In this document: positions 24,916-33,390 of the stretch, in pieces
Position numbering within the stretch: the first letter of the stretch is position 1
Layout of the letters: each line of letters starts with the position of its first letter
NCBI GenBank assembly: GCA_937899995.1
Contig: CALCCK010000045.1
Coordinates: 1-33,494, forward strand
Length of the DNA: 33,494 nt
Origin: an uncultured Gammaproteobacteria bacterium
GTDB lineage: Bacteria; Pseudomonadota; Gammaproteobacteria; PS1; Pseudothioglobaceae
Direction: 5' to 3'
Notes under the pieces: model-generated
What the model was told of the DNA's origin: nothing
The model's input: the letters and a program-made list of their open reading frames with translations, nothing else
The model's database searches: none
Translations under genes and position numbers: made by a program

Positions 24916-26294
24916 CAACACAAACCAACCAATCTTGGGGTGGACGCTTTAGCGAACCGACTGACGAATTCGTGAAGATTTTTGGCGCCTCGGTGTTTTT
25001 CGATAAAATCCTTGCGCCGTACGATATTCAAGGCTCAATCGCACATGCGACGATGCTTAATGAAGTCGGCATTCTAACTACGGAAGAAAAAGACCAAATT
25101 ATTAAAGGCCTTAACCAAATTTCAGATGAAATTGAATCAGGTGAGTTTGAGTGGTCAGTCGCACTAGAAGATGTGCACATGAATATTGAATCTCGTCTTA
25201 TTGCTATTTGTGGTGATGCTGGCAAAAAACTACACACAGGTCGTTCACGCAATGATCAAGTAGCAACTGATATTCGTTTGTATCTACGTGATCAGGTTGA
25301 TACGATTAATACAGAAATTAAACGCTTACAATTAGCACTACTCGACTTAGCTGAAAAAGAAGCTAGCACTATTTTGCCTGGATTTACTCATTTGCAAGCT
25401 GCACAACCCGTAAGCTTCGGACATCACATGATGGCCTATTTCGAAATGCTATCACGTGATGCTGAACGCCTAGTTGATTGTCGCAAACGCATGAACTCGA
25501 TGCCATTGGGTAGTGCCGCATTAGCGGGCACAACTTACCCGATTGATCGTGAGCGTACAGCGGACCTATTAGGTTTTGAGCGTATTTGCACCAACTCGCT
25601 TGATGGTGTCAGTGATCGAGATTTTGCGATTGAGTTTTTATCCGTGGCAAGTATTATTATGATGCATTTATCTCGTTTTTCAGAAGAGCTTATTCTTTGG
25701 TCAAGTGCGCAATTTGATTTTATCGAACTGCCAGATAGCTTCTGTACGGGTTCATCAATTATGCCGCAGAAGAAAAACCCTGATGTCCCAGAATTAGTCC
25801 GTGGAAAAACCGGCCGTGTGTATGGCAACCTTACTTCATTATTAACCATTATGAAGTCACAGCCACTCGCCTACAACAAAGATAATCAAGAAGACAAAGA
25901 ACCACTATTTGACACAGTTGATACACTTAAAGCTTGCTTGCGTGTGTTTGCCGACATGGTGCCAACCATTGAGGCCAAACGTGACAATATGTATAACTCA
26001 GCTAAAAAGGGTTATACCACAGCGACTGATCTAGCTGACTATTTGGTCAAGAAAGGTTTGCCATTCCGTGATGCTCACGAAGTAGTTGGGCAATCTGTGT
26101 CTTACGGTATTGAGCACCAAAAAGATCTTAGTGAGTTAAGCTTAGAAGAGTTGCAGGTTTTTGATGACCGTATTGAAAACGATGTGTTTGACATACTGTC
26201 TTTAGAAGGTTCGCTTTGTGCACGTGATCACTTAGGCGCAACCGCACCTAATCAAGTTAAAAAAGCCATTAAGGTAGCACGAAAAACACTTTAA
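24912..26294 (+). CDS. argH: Argininosuccinate lyase
   Basis: Splits argininosuccinate into arginine and fumarate, the last step of arginine synthesis. 460 residues with [13 protein letters not shown] at the start, [14 protein letters not shown], the catalytic His region [26 protein letters not shown] and the fumarase/ASL signature [12 protein letters not shown] (about 280-291). Full family length. Overlaps the thioredoxin-like gene by four bases and is followed by fmt two bases after its stop, so all three may be co-transcribed. Confidence 0.97.
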   Translation: MTTQTNQSWGGRFSEPTDEFVKIFGASVFFDKILAPYDIQGSIAHATMLNEVGILTTEEKDQIIKGLNQISDEIESGEFEWSVALEDVHMNIESRLIAICGDAGKKLHTGRSRNDQVATDIRLYLRDQVDTINTEIKRLQLALLDLAEKEASTILPGFTHLQAAQPVSFGHHMMAYFEMLSRDAERLVDCRKRMNSMPLGSAALAGTTYPIDRERTADLLGFERICTNSLDGVSDRDFAIEFLSVASIIMMHLSRFSEELILWSSAQFDFIELPDSFCTGSSIMPQKKNPDVPELVRGKTGRVYGNLTSLLTIMKSQPLAYNKDNQEDKEPLFDTVDTLKACLRVFADMVPTIEAKRDNMYNSAKKGYTTATDLADYLVKKGLPFRDAHEVVGQSVSYGIEHQKDLSELSLEELQVFDDRIENDVFDILSLEGSLCARDHLGATAPNQVKKAIKVARKTL

Positions 26295-26296
26295 CT

Positions 26297-27226
26297 ATGA
26301 AAGTACTATTCGCAGGCACACCTGATTTTTCAGTTGGTGTGTTAGAAGCTTTAATCACTGCTGGTCATGAGATTAAAGGTGTTTATTGTCAACCAGATCG
26401 CCCTAAAGGCCGTGGTCGTGTACTCAGCGCTTGCCCAGTAAAAGAAAAAGCGCTAGAATACAATCTGACCATCTTTCAACCTGAAAGCTTAAAGGGTGAA
26501 ACCGCACAGCAAACCATAGCCAGTCTTAATGCGGATGTCATGGTGGTGGTAGCCTATGGGCAACTCTTACCTAAAATTATATTAGAAACACCTAAATATG
26601 GATGCCTTAACATACATGCATCACTCCTACCACGTTGGCGTGGTGCAGCTCCAATTCAACGCGCAATTCTAGCCGGCGATCAACAAACCGGCGTGGGTAT
26701 CATGCAAATGAATGAAGGGTTAGATACGGGCAATATTCTGCTAGAAAAAACCTGCGCTATTACCAAATTTGACACAGCGCAGTCTCTACATAACAAATTA
26801 GCCACACTAGGTACACAAGCCATTGTCGAGGCTTTGGCTCATCTTGATGACTTGTCACCAACCGTGCAAAATGAAGATGGCGTAACTTATGCTAAAAAAC
26901 TCAGTAAGGAAGAAGCTTGGATTGATTGGTCACAAAGCGCTGTTCAAATCAACCAGAAAATTAGGGCGTTTAACCCCTACCCCATTGCCCAAGCGCATGC
27001 ACAAAGTGACAAGTTTGAGGATAAAGTCTTGCGCATTTTGTCTGCCTACGCCATAGGTAAGGTTTATGATGCAGAACCCGGTGAAGTCATTGAATACGGC
27101 AAAGGGGTTTGTATCGTTGCTACTGGTGACGGTGCATTAAGCCTAGAACAAGTGCAATTGGCCGGCAAGAAAGTAGCCAATATTAAAGACTTTACTAACG
27201 CTTATAATTTAACAAAACTAAGTTGA
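26297..27226 (+). CDS. fmt: Methionyl-tRNA formyltransferase
   Basis: Formylates initiator Met-tRNA using 10-formyl-tetrahydrofolate. 309 residues: MKVLFAGTPDFSVGVLEAL, YCQPDRPKGRGR (tRNA-contacting loop), VVVAYGQLLP, the catalytic LNIHASLLPRWRGAAPIQRAI (about 103-123), MNEGLDTGNIL and the C-terminal tRNA-binding domain. It is separated from its common partners def, dprA and rsmB, and follows argH by two bases. Its 3' end overlaps the convergent trmL by 25 bases. Confidence 0.96.
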   Translation: MKVLFAGTPDFSVGVLEALITAGHEIKGVYCQPDRPKGRGRVLSACPVKEKALEYNLTIFQPESLKGETAQQTIASLNADVMVVVAYGQLLPKIILETPKYGCLNIHASLLPRWRGAAPIQRAILAGDQQTGVGIMQMNEGLDTGNILLEKTCAITKFDTAQSLHNKLATLGTQAIVEALAHLDDLSPTVQNEDGVTYAKKLSKEEAWIDWSQSAVQINQKIRAFNPYPIAQAHAQSDKFEDKVLRILSAYAIGKVYDAEPGEVIEYGKGVCIVATGDGALSLEQVQLAGKKVANIKDFTNAYNLTKLS

Positions 27227-27654
27227 CGCCAAGCCTCATACGCCACAATTGAAACACAATTAGATAAGTTTAAACTACGTGATCCTGCTTGCATTGGCAA
27301 GGTAATGCCTGAGTATTGATCAAGTATTTCTTGGGGAAGGCCACGTGTCTCTGGACCAAATAAAAACGAATCACCGCTTTGATAATCAATATCAGTATAA
27401 CTAGTAGACACTTTGGAACTCACTGCAAACAGTCGATTTGGCTTAGCCTTTAGTAAATAATCTTCAAAACTATCATATTCATAGACTTGCGCTAACTCTT
27501 TATAGTCAAGCCCTGCTCGTCTCAGGCGTTTGTCTGTAATTTCAAAACCAAAGGGTTTAATTAAATGTAGACTCGCACCCATGTTGGCACTTAGGCGAAT
27601 CAAGCTGCCAGTATTATTAGGAATCTCTGGTTCAAACAATACTAAATTTAACAT
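27202..27654 (-). CDS. trmL: tRNA (cytidine(34)-2'-O)-methyltransferase
   Basis: Small SPOUT-class enzyme that methylates the wobble ribose of tRNA-Leu isoacceptors. 150 residues with LVLFEPEIPNNTGSLIRLSANMGASLHLIKPFGFEITDKRLRRAGLDY, the knot motifs FLFGPETRGLP and QAGSRSLNLSNCVSIVAYEAWRQL. Full length. The 25-base convergent overlap with fmt is large but both reading frames are intact. It is divergent from clpB. Confidence 0.94.
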   Translation of the reverse strand: MLNLVLFEPEIPNNTGSLIRLSANMGASLHLIKPFGFEITDKRLRRAGLDYKELAQVYEYDSFEDYLLKAKPNRLFAVSSKVSTSYTDIDYQSGDSFLFGPETRGLPQEILDQYSGITLPMQAGSRSLNLSNCVSIVAYEAWRQLSFVKL

Positions 27655-27671
27655 AATATTTTATTTACGTA

Positions 27672-27700
27672 CTTGAATATCGTCATATCATCCCATAGAT
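27672..27700 (+). promoter_or_regulatory. Candidate sigma-32 (heat-shock) promoter of clpB
   Basis: CTTGAA (27672-27677), a 13-base spacer, then TCCCATAGAT (27691-27700). This agrees with the RpoH consensus CTTGAA-N13-17-CCCCATNT, with mismatches only at the first C and last T of the -10 part. It lies 39 bases before the clpB start. clpB is a standard heat-shock gene, so placement supports the call. Confidence 0.72.
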
Positions 27701-27738
27701 AGTAGGCAACTTAGTAAAAAAAACATTAATATAAACAC

Positions 27739-30297
27739 ATGGATGTTAATAAATTAACCTCTCAATTTCAACAAGATTTAGCCAATGCACAATCACTTGC
27801 CAATGGTAATAATCATAGTGTGATTGAGGCTTTGCACGTGCTCAGCGCAATGCTTAGTGATCCGTCTAGCACTGTTAGTAGTCTATTGTCCCAATGCTCA
27901 ACAGACTTTACTAAATTAAGAAGTGATATTGAAGCGCAAATGAATCAATTGCCTTCTTTAGATAGTCCAACAGGCGATATTAATATCTCACAAAATTTAT
28001 TACGCTTATTAAATCAAACTGATAAATTAGCCATGGATCGTGGGGATAGTTACCTTGCTACCGAGTTATTTTTATTAGCCATCATCAAGGGTAATGATGC
28101 AACAACCCAACTATTAAAAAATCATGGTGTGAATGATACACAACTCACAGCCATAATTGAAAACCTAAGAGGAGGTGAGGCAGTGAACGACCAAAATGCA
28201 GAAACTCAAAGAGAGGCTCTGAATAAATACACACAAGATTTAACCCAGCTCGCCATTGATGGTAAGCTCGATCCTGTCATTGGCCGTGATAGTGAAATAC
28301 GCCGTGCGATTCAAGTATTACAGCGTCGCACTAAAAATAACCCAGTACTCATTGGTGAACCCGGTGTAGGTAAAACTGCCATTGTCGAAGGCTTAGCGCA
28401 ACGCATTATCAACGGAGAAGTACCGGAAGGCGTCAAAGGCAAGCGTGTCCTCTCACTGGATATGGCATCCTTAGTTGCGGGTGCAAAATACCGCGGTGAA
28501 TTTGAAGAACGCTTAAAAGCTGTACTTAAAGAACTCGAGGCTGAACAAGGCCAAGTAATACTGTTTATTGATGAATTACACACTATGGTCGGTGCGGGTA
28601 AATCTGATGGTGCGATGGATGCTGGCAACATGTTAAAGCCAGCACTTGCTAGAGGTGATCTTCACTGTATAGGTGCCACCACACTAGATGAGTATCGTGA
28701 ATATATTGAAAAAGATTCTGCGCTCGAGCGTCGATTTCAAAAAGTACTGGTAGATGAGCCAACCGAAGAAGACACAGTTGCTATCTTGCGCGGGCTAAAA
28801 GAAAAATACGAAGTACACCACGGCGTGGAGATTACTGACCCTGCGATTATCGCCGCAGTAACCTACTCAACCCGATATATTACTGACAGACAACTGCCTG
28901 ATAAGGCGATTGACCTAATTGATGAAGCAGCCTCACAAATTCGCATGGAAATTGATTCTAAACCTGAATCAATGGACAAACTTGATCGTAAATTAGTACA
29001 GCTGAAAATTGAGCGTATGGCGCTTAAAAAAGAAAAAGACAAAGCCTCTAAAGAGCGACTTAAAGAGCTTGAAAGTGTAATTAAAAATCTTGAGAAGGAG
29101 TATGCTGATCTTGATGAGATTTGGGTCAAAGAAAAATCTGTTGTCCAAGGTGCACAAGACCTAAAGGAAGAATTAGAGCAAGCAAAAACTGAGCTTGATA
29201 CAGCTCATCGTAATAATGATTTAGCGAAAATGAGTGAACTGCAATATGGTGTTATTCCAGAATTGGAACAGAAAATTACCCAAGCGGAAAATGCTAATAC
29301 TGAATCTATGACTTTACTTCGAAACAAAGTGACTGAAGACGAAATAGCCCATATTGTGGCTAGATGGACTGGCATTCCTGTTGATAAAATGATGGAAGGC
29401 GAGAAAGATAAACTATTGCAAATGGAGACTATTATCCATAAACGCTTAGTAGGTCAAGATAAGGCAGTTAAAGTAATATCTGATGCAGTTCGTCGTTCTC
29501 GTGCAGGCTTATCGGATCCTAACCGCCCAGATGGTTCTTTCTTGTTTATGGGTCCTACTGGTGTGGGTAAAACCGAACTCACCAAAGCTTTGGCAGATTT
29601 TCTATTTGATACTGAGCAAGCAATTGTGCGTGTTGATATGAGTGAGTTTATGGAGAAGCACTCGGTTGCTCGCTTGATTGGTGCACCTCCGGGTTATGTG
29701 GGCTATGAGCAAGGCGGTGTGCTCACTGAAGCTATACGTCGTAAGCCGTATTCAATTATCTTGCTAGATGAAATTGAAAAAGCACATCCGGACGTATTTA
29801 ATATACTACTACAGGTACTGGATGATGGTCGTTTAACAGATGGTCAAGGTCGAACCGTTGATTTTAAAAACACCGTGATTGTTATGACCTCTAACCTTGG
29901 ATCGCACTTGATACAAGAAAATCCAGACAAGGACATGCAGGCAGAATTAATTAAGCTAGTAAGTGACCACTTTAGACCGGAGTTTGTCAATCGTATTGAT
30001 GAAATTGTGGTGTTTGATAATCTTAAAAAAGATCAAATTAAAGATATTGCGCAACTACAAATTGAGATCTTATTCTCTCGCTTGGCGAAGCTTGATCTTA
30101 AAATGACATTAAGTGATAAAGCTATGACTATGATTGTAGACAGAGGCTATGATCCAGTGTTTGGTGCAAGGCCGCTTAAACGTACAATTCAAAAATTATT
30201 GGAGAATCCGCTTTCACAAAAAATTCTTGCGAGTGAATTCTTACCTGGGTCCACCATTAAGGCCGACGTGGTTAATAATGAAATTGTTTTTTCTTAA
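27739..30297 (+). CDS. clpB: ATP-dependent chaperone ClpB
   Basis: Disaggregase that works with DnaK to rescue aggregated proteins. 852 residues: N-terminal repeat domain (1-150), first AAA module with Walker A GEPGVGKT (206-213), [10 protein letters not shown] and [18 protein letters not shown], the coiled-coil M domain (about 410-525, rich in Lys and Glu), second AAA module with GPTGVGKT (605-612), [13 protein letters not shown] and the C-terminal [16 protein letters not shown]. The M domain and two modules distinguish it from ClpA. A sigma-32 type promoter precedes it; no Shine-Dalgarno sequence is evident at the ATG. Confidence 0.97.
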   Translation: MDVNKLTSQFQQDLANAQSLANGNNHSVIEALHVLSAMLSDPSSTVSSLLSQCSTDFTKLRSDIEAQMNQLPSLDSPTGDINISQNLLRLLNQTDKLAMDRGDSYLATELFLLAIIKGNDATTQLLKNHGVNDTQLTAIIENLRGGEAVNDQNAETQREALNKYTQDLTQLAIDGKLDPVIGRDSEIRRAIQVLQRRTKNNPVLIGEPGVGKTAIVEGLAQRIINGEVPEGVKGKRVLSLDMASLVAGAKYRGEFEERLKAVLKELEAEQGQVILFIDELHTMVGAGKSDGAMDAGNMLKPALARGDLHCIGATTLDEYREYIEKDSALERRFQKVLVDEPTEEDTVAILRGLKEKYEVHHGVEITDPAIIAAVTYSTRYITDRQLPDKAIDLIDEAASQIRMEIDSKPESMDKLDRKLVQLKIERMALKKEKDKASKERLKELESVIKNLEKEYADLDEIWVKEKSVVQGAQDLKEELEQAKTELDTAHRNNDLAKMSELQYGVIPELEQKITQAENANTESMTLLRNKVTEDEIAHIVARWTGIPVDKMMEGEKDKLLQMETIIHKRLVGQDKAVKVISDAVRRSRAGLSDPNRPDGSFLFMGPTGVGKTELTKALADFLFDTEQAIVRVDMSEFMEKHSVARLIGAPPGYVGYEQGGVLTEAIRRKPYSIILLDEIEKAHPDVFNILLQVLDDGRLTDGQGRTVDFKNTVIVMTSNLGSHLIQENPDKDMQAELIKLVSDHFRPEFVNRIDEIVVFDNLKKDQIKDIAQLQIEILFSRLAKLDLKMTLSDKAMTMIVDRGYDPVFGARPLKRTIQKLLENPLSQKILASEFLPGSTIKADVVNNEIVFS

Positions 30298-30312
30298 GTA
30301 GACAAAGCTCCT

Positions 30313-30353
30313 ATCATCCATAGAGATTGATATAATTAAGCCCTATGGATGAT
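30313..30353 (+). promoter_or_regulatory. rnfE promoter inside an 11-bp inverted repeat
   Basis: ATCATCCATAG (30313-30323) and CTATGGATGAT (30343-30353) are perfect inverse copies separated by 19 bases. Between them lies an extended -10 box TGATATAAT (30328-30336). The right arm covers the rnfE ATG (30345-30347) and the next two codons. A transcript starting near 30342-30344 would be leaderless, and there is no Shine-Dalgarno sequence. The repeat could be an operator around the -10, or an RNA hairpin hiding the start codon in read-through from clpB. Confidence 0.55.
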
Positions 30354-31040
30354 TATATTAAAATTGCAAAAAATGGCTTGTGGAATAACAACCAAGCCTT
30401 GGTTGCACTATTAGGTCTTTGCCCACTACTGGCAGTAACCAACAATGTGGTTAATTCTATCGCCCTTGGCTTAGCCACAACCTTTGTCTTGGTCGCTTCA
30501 AACACAACGATCTCTATCTTTCGTCATTACATTTCAAAAGAAGTACGCATCCCTATCTTTGTATTGCTGATCGCCTCGTTTGTCACTATTGTTGAGCTGG
30601 TAATGCAATCGTATTTTTATGATTTGTATTTAATATTGGGTATTTTTGTCCCTCTAATTGTAACTAATTGCGCCATTCTAGGTAGGGCCGAAGCTTTTGC
30701 CAGTAAAAATACTTGGGACAAGTCAGCACTAGACGGTCTAATGATGGGTATTGGTTTTTCAATTATATTGGTTATCCTTGGCGGGATGCGAGAGCTGATA
30801 GGTTCTGGCACCTTATTTGATCAATCAGCCTTATTACTCGGCAGTTTAGGCGATACACTCAGTGTTACCGTTTTTGAAGATTATCAAGGTACCTTATTGG
30901 CAATTCTACCACCAGGTGCATTTATCGGTCTAGGTTTAATTGTTGCTGTTAAAAACTTTATTGATTTAAAAGCAGTCGAAAGATCAAAATCAGTGATAGT
31001 TAACGAAAGTATAGGAATAACAAGTCTAAGTAACTCATAA
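30345..31040 (+). CDS. rnfE: Electron transport complex subunit RnfE/RsxE
   Basis: Membrane subunit of the Rnf complex, which couples electron flow between ferredoxin and NAD to ion movement. 231 residues and six hydrophobic segments; GLWNNNQALVALLGLCPLLAVTNN, IRIPIFVLLIASFVTIVELVMQ, LGIFVPLIVTNCAILGRAEAFA with the conserved cysteine, GGMRELIGSGTLFD and LAILPPGAFIGLGLIVAVKNFID follow E. coli RsxE and differ from NqrD. No rnfABCDG genes are next to it in this window, so the rest of the complex must be elsewhere. The rhodanese gene starts 12 bases after its stop. Confidence 0.93.
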   Translation: MDDYIKIAKNGLWNNNQALVALLGLCPLLAVTNNVVNSIALGLATTFVLVASNTTISIFRHYISKEVRIPIFVLLIASFVTIVELVMQSYFYDLYLILGIFVPLIVTNCAILGRAEAFASKNTWDKSALDGLMMGIGFSIILVILGGMRELIGSGTLFDQSALLLGSLGDTLSVTVFEDYQGTLLAILPPGAFIGLGLIVAVKNFIDLKAVERSKSVIVNESIGITSLSNS

Positions 31041-31051
31041 ATAGGAGAACC

Positions 31052-31678
31052 ATGAAAAAAATAATGATATTACTGACAAGTTTATTAGCATTAAACACTA
31101 TTGCAGAAGGTGAAAAAACCAAAAAAGTATTTATCTCGCCAGGCGTTGTTTCTATCGATATTATTCACCAAGGTAAAATGGTTAAATTACAAAGAAATCA
31201 AGATAGGGACCATAAATTATCAAATTTCTATCTTAAAACTACCCGTGGAAAAATTCAAAAAATGCATCCATTTGCGCCTCACTTAGTTGAAACAATTGGT
31301 GAGCTTGATGTAATCGAATATGTCAAACAAAGATCGGCAGGTGATGACAATATTGTAATAATTGACACTCGCACACCTAACTGGCCAGTCATTACAGGTG
31401 GCATTCCAACAGCTGTTAACATTCCGTATACACACTTTAAGAAAAAAACAACTGCATTAGAAATCATGGAAGATCAGCTCGGTGTACAAGTAGATGACAC
31501 CTGGGACTTTACTTACGCCAAAACGCTGGTGATGTACTGTAATGGTATTTGGTGTGGTCAAACACCAGCTGCTATTAAAGCATTATTAGGTTACGGTTAT
31601 CCTGCTGCAAAAATTAAATACTATCGTGGTGGTATGAATGCTTGGAAATCTCTAGGCTTGAAAACCGTCAACTTATAA
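31052..31678 (+). CDS. Secreted (periplasmic) rhodanese-domain protein
   Basis: 208 residues with a Sec signal peptide (MKKIMILLTSLLALNTIAEG) and a single rhodanese domain in the C-terminal two thirds: NIVIIDTRTPNWPVITGGIPTAVNIPYTHF, the catalytic loop YCNGIWCGQTPAA with C163 and a second cysteine C168 at the place where many rhodaneses have Arg, and YYRGGMNAWKSLGL. Such proteins move sulfane sulfur or cyanide-type thiols between carriers. The N-terminal 70 residues (PGVVSIDIIHQGKMVKLQRNQ) have no family I recognise. A ribosome binding site (AGGAG) precedes the ATG. It probably shares the rnfE transcript; prmC starts three bases after its stop. Confidence 0.88.
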   Translation: MKKIMILLTSLLALNTIAEGEKTKKVFISPGVVSIDIIHQGKMVKLQRNQDRDHKLSNFYLKTTRGKIQKMHPFAPHLVETIGELDVIEYVKQRSAGDDNIVIIDTRTPNWPVITGGIPTAVNIPYTHFKKKTTALEIMEDQLGVQVDDTWDFTYAKTLVMYCNGIWCGQTPAAIKALLGYGYPAAKIKYYRGGMNAWKSLGLKTVNL

Positions 31679-31681
31679 GTC

Positions 31682-32467
31682 TTGAACACTGTTAGTGATT
31701 ACCTTAAAAATGGTGTGATTGATATCGCGCCACTTTTGTCTTTAGTATTGGGAAAATCCAACACTGAACTTTATGCGCAAAATGATTACGCTTTAGATAA
31801 CAATCAACAACAACAACTTTCAAACTTTATTCAACAACGCGAACAAGGTGTGCCCTTTGCCTATCTTAGTGGTAAAAAAGGCTTCTACCATCTTGATTTT
31901 AAAGTCACAAAAGATACCCTAATTCCACGTCCAGAAACTGAGCTATTAATCGATATTATTCTTGATTTACTCAATAAAAATCAAAAATACCAAGTGTTAG
32001 ATTTAGGTACCGGTAGTGGCGTCATCGCCGTCACTTTAGCTGATATAAATCCGCGTTGGAAAGTTAGTGCAACAGACTTTTCTCAAGCAGCGCTTAATGT
32101 AGCCAAAATCAATGCCACAACCAACATTAACTTTACTCAAGGCAGTTGGTTTGATGCTGTGACTGATCAAACCTTTGATCTTATCGTTTCTAATCCACCC
32201 TACATCGAAGAGGATGATGTTTACTTAAAAGACCTTACTTACGAACCAAGAACTGCACTGGTATCTGGTGAAGATGGGCTAGATGACATTCGTATCATTA
32301 TTAATAACGCACCTAAATACCTTAACAAGGGTGGTTATTTGCTACTTGAACACGGTTATAACCAACAACAACAAATTACAAAATTATTGAATAAAGCATT
32401 TCATAATATTAAAACTTTTAAAGATTACAACGGCAATGACCGTGCAGTTCTTGCGCAAATAAAATAG
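31682..32467 (+). CDS. prmC: Peptide chain release factor N5-glutamine methyltransferase
   Basis: PrmC methylates the glutamine of the GGQ motif in release factors RF1 and RF2. 261 residues with an N-terminal helical domain, the linker FYHLDFKVTKDTLIPRPETELLID, AdoMet motif VLDLGTGSGVIAVTLA and the catalytic NPPYIEE (NPPY at 171-174), then EPRTALVSGEDGLDDI. The start is TTG, three bases after the rhodanese stop; no ATG suits and no Shine-Dalgarno sequence is visible, so translation may be coupled. It is not next to prfA here, which is its most frequent partner. Confidence 0.94.
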   Translation: MNTVSDYLKNGVIDIAPLLSLVLGKSNTELYAQNDYALDNNQQQQLSNFIQQREQGVPFAYLSGKKGFYHLDFKVTKDTLIPRPETELLIDIILDLLNKNQKYQVLDLGTGSGVIAVTLADINPRWKVSATDFSQAALNVAKINATTNINFTQGSWFDAVTDQTFDLIVSNPPYIEEDDVYLKDLTYEPRTALVSGEDGLDDIRIIINNAPKYLNKGGYLLLEHGYNQQQQITKLLNKAFHNIKTFKDYNGNDRAVLAQIK

Positions 32468-32669
32468 ACTTATTTTTGTACTTTAGTCTTAATCTTTAAG
32501 CCTTTCTTAAGCTTGTCAACGTACTTAGAATCCCTTTCATAATATTTTTATCAGAATACAAGATTTATTTATCGGTAATAATGCTACTAGGTACGCCTAG
32601 AATGATAAGTAGGATAATTTGTTTATAGCTCTTTTCATAAAACTATTCTTTAATAAATATAAATAAAAA
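32468..32669. other. Intergenic region between prmC and rnpB, 202 bases
   Basis: AT-rich gap between the convergent prmC (plus) and rnpB (minus). It has one small hairpin, CTAGG-TACG-CCTAG at 32587-32600, not followed by a T-run on either strand. Just past the rnpB 3' end on the minus strand is a U-rich stretch (TTTTTATTTATATTTATT). No ORF or other RNA gene is supported. Confidence 0.5.
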
Positions 32670-33008
32670 TGAAGTCGGTCTATAAGCCGGGTTCTGTAGT
32701 TGACGGTCATTCATCTACGCGCATTGTTACCAAAACGCTTTAGCACTCTACCCGCTACCTTGCGCGAGCCGCACCAATGGTAGCCTATTTGAGCTTGCTC
32801 CAAGTGGGGTTTACCTTGCCACGGTTGTCACCAAACGCGCGGTGCGCTCTTACCGCACCTTCTCACCCTTACCTATCGAAATAGGCGGTTTAAATCTCTG
32901 CAGCACTTTCCGTTATGTCACCATACCTAGCTGTTAGCTAGCACTTTGCTCTGTGGAGCCCGGACTTTCCTCTGAACGTAAACGCCCAGCGACCATCCGA
33001 CCAACTTC
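32670..33008 (-). ncRNA. rnpB: RNase P RNA (bacterial type A)
   Basis: Catalytic RNA that removes 5' leaders from pre-tRNAs. On the minus strand I read the conserved elements in order: AGAGGAAAGTCCGGGCTCC near the 5' end, GGTAAGGGTGAGAAGGTGCG and GGTAAGAGCGCACCGCG in the middle, and CAGAACCCGGCTTATAGACC at the 3' end. The ends pair as helix P1 (AAGTTGGTC with GACCGACTT), which fixes them to within a few bases. About 339 bases, somewhat shorter than E. coli rnpB (377). A perfect TATAAT lies just upstream. Exact ends are estimates. Confidence 0.95.
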
Positions 33009-33015
33009 AAGAGTG

Positions 33016-33021
33016 ATTATA
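33016..33021 (-). promoter_or_regulatory. -10 box of rnpB overlapping the fumarase stop codon
   Basis: ATTATA on the plus strand is TATAAT on the minus strand, seven to eight bases before the estimated rnpB start. It overlaps the TAA of the upstream fumarase gene (33017-33019), so the rnpB promoter lies inside the 3' end of that gene. The -35 position (CATTCA) is poor. Confidence 0.55.
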
Positions 33022-33332
33022 CTTTAGTCGGGACGACTTGAATGTTTTGAAAAATACTGTGAATATTATGACCTTCACTATCTACAGCAACGGTTACTGG
33101 CATATCTTTAACTTCTAACTCGTAAATAGCTTCCATACCCATGTCTTCAAACGCTATTTTTTTGGCTTTTTTAATCGATTTTGAAATAAGGTATGCCGCA
33201 CCACCCACTGCAATTAAATAACTTGCCTTATGTTTCTTAATACTTTGTGTAGTGGCTTGACCACGCTCAGCCTTACCAATCATACCCAAAATACCGGTAT
33301 TTTCTAACATCATATCAGTAAAACAGTCCATA
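33017..33332 (-). CDS. Class I fumarate hydratase, C-terminal fragment (truncated by contig end)
   Basis: The last about 105 residues of a class I ([4Fe-4S]) fumarase beta domain: RMDCFTDMMLE-type beginning (MDCFTDMMLENTGILGMIGKAERG), KKHKASYLIAVGGAAYLISKSIKKAKKIAFEDMGMEAIYELEVKDMPVTVAVDSEGHNIH. This matches the C-terminal half of FumA/FumB and of tartrate dehydratase beta chains; the GMEAIYELEV run favours fumarase. The N-terminal part with the cluster ligands is missing because the adapter starts at 33333, so the M at 33331 is internal and not a start. It converts fumarate to malate in the TCA cycle. rnpB follows. Confidence 0.85.
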
Positions 33333-33390
33333 AGATCGGAAGAGCGTCGTGTAGGGAAAGAGTGTAGATCTCGGTGGTCGCCGTATCATT
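33333..33390 (-). other. Illumina universal P5 adapter, reverse complement (artefact)
   Basis: 58 bases starting AGATCGGAAGAGCGTCGTGT and ending GGTGGTCGCCGTATCATT are the exact reverse complement of the TruSeq universal adapter as I know it. The genomic insert ends at 33332. Confidence 0.98.

Noticed and set aside
32587-32600. CTAGG-TACG-CCTAG hairpin as a terminator of prmC or rnpB
   Set aside because: Five-base stem without a following T-run and more than 65 bases from the rnpB 3' end; too weak to call.
159-33332. CRISPR array, insertion sequence, prophage, toxin-antitoxin pair or tRNA gene
   Set aside because: Looked for along the whole window: no regularly spaced repeats, no transposase or integrase motifs, no phage structural genes and no tRNA cloverleaf were seen.
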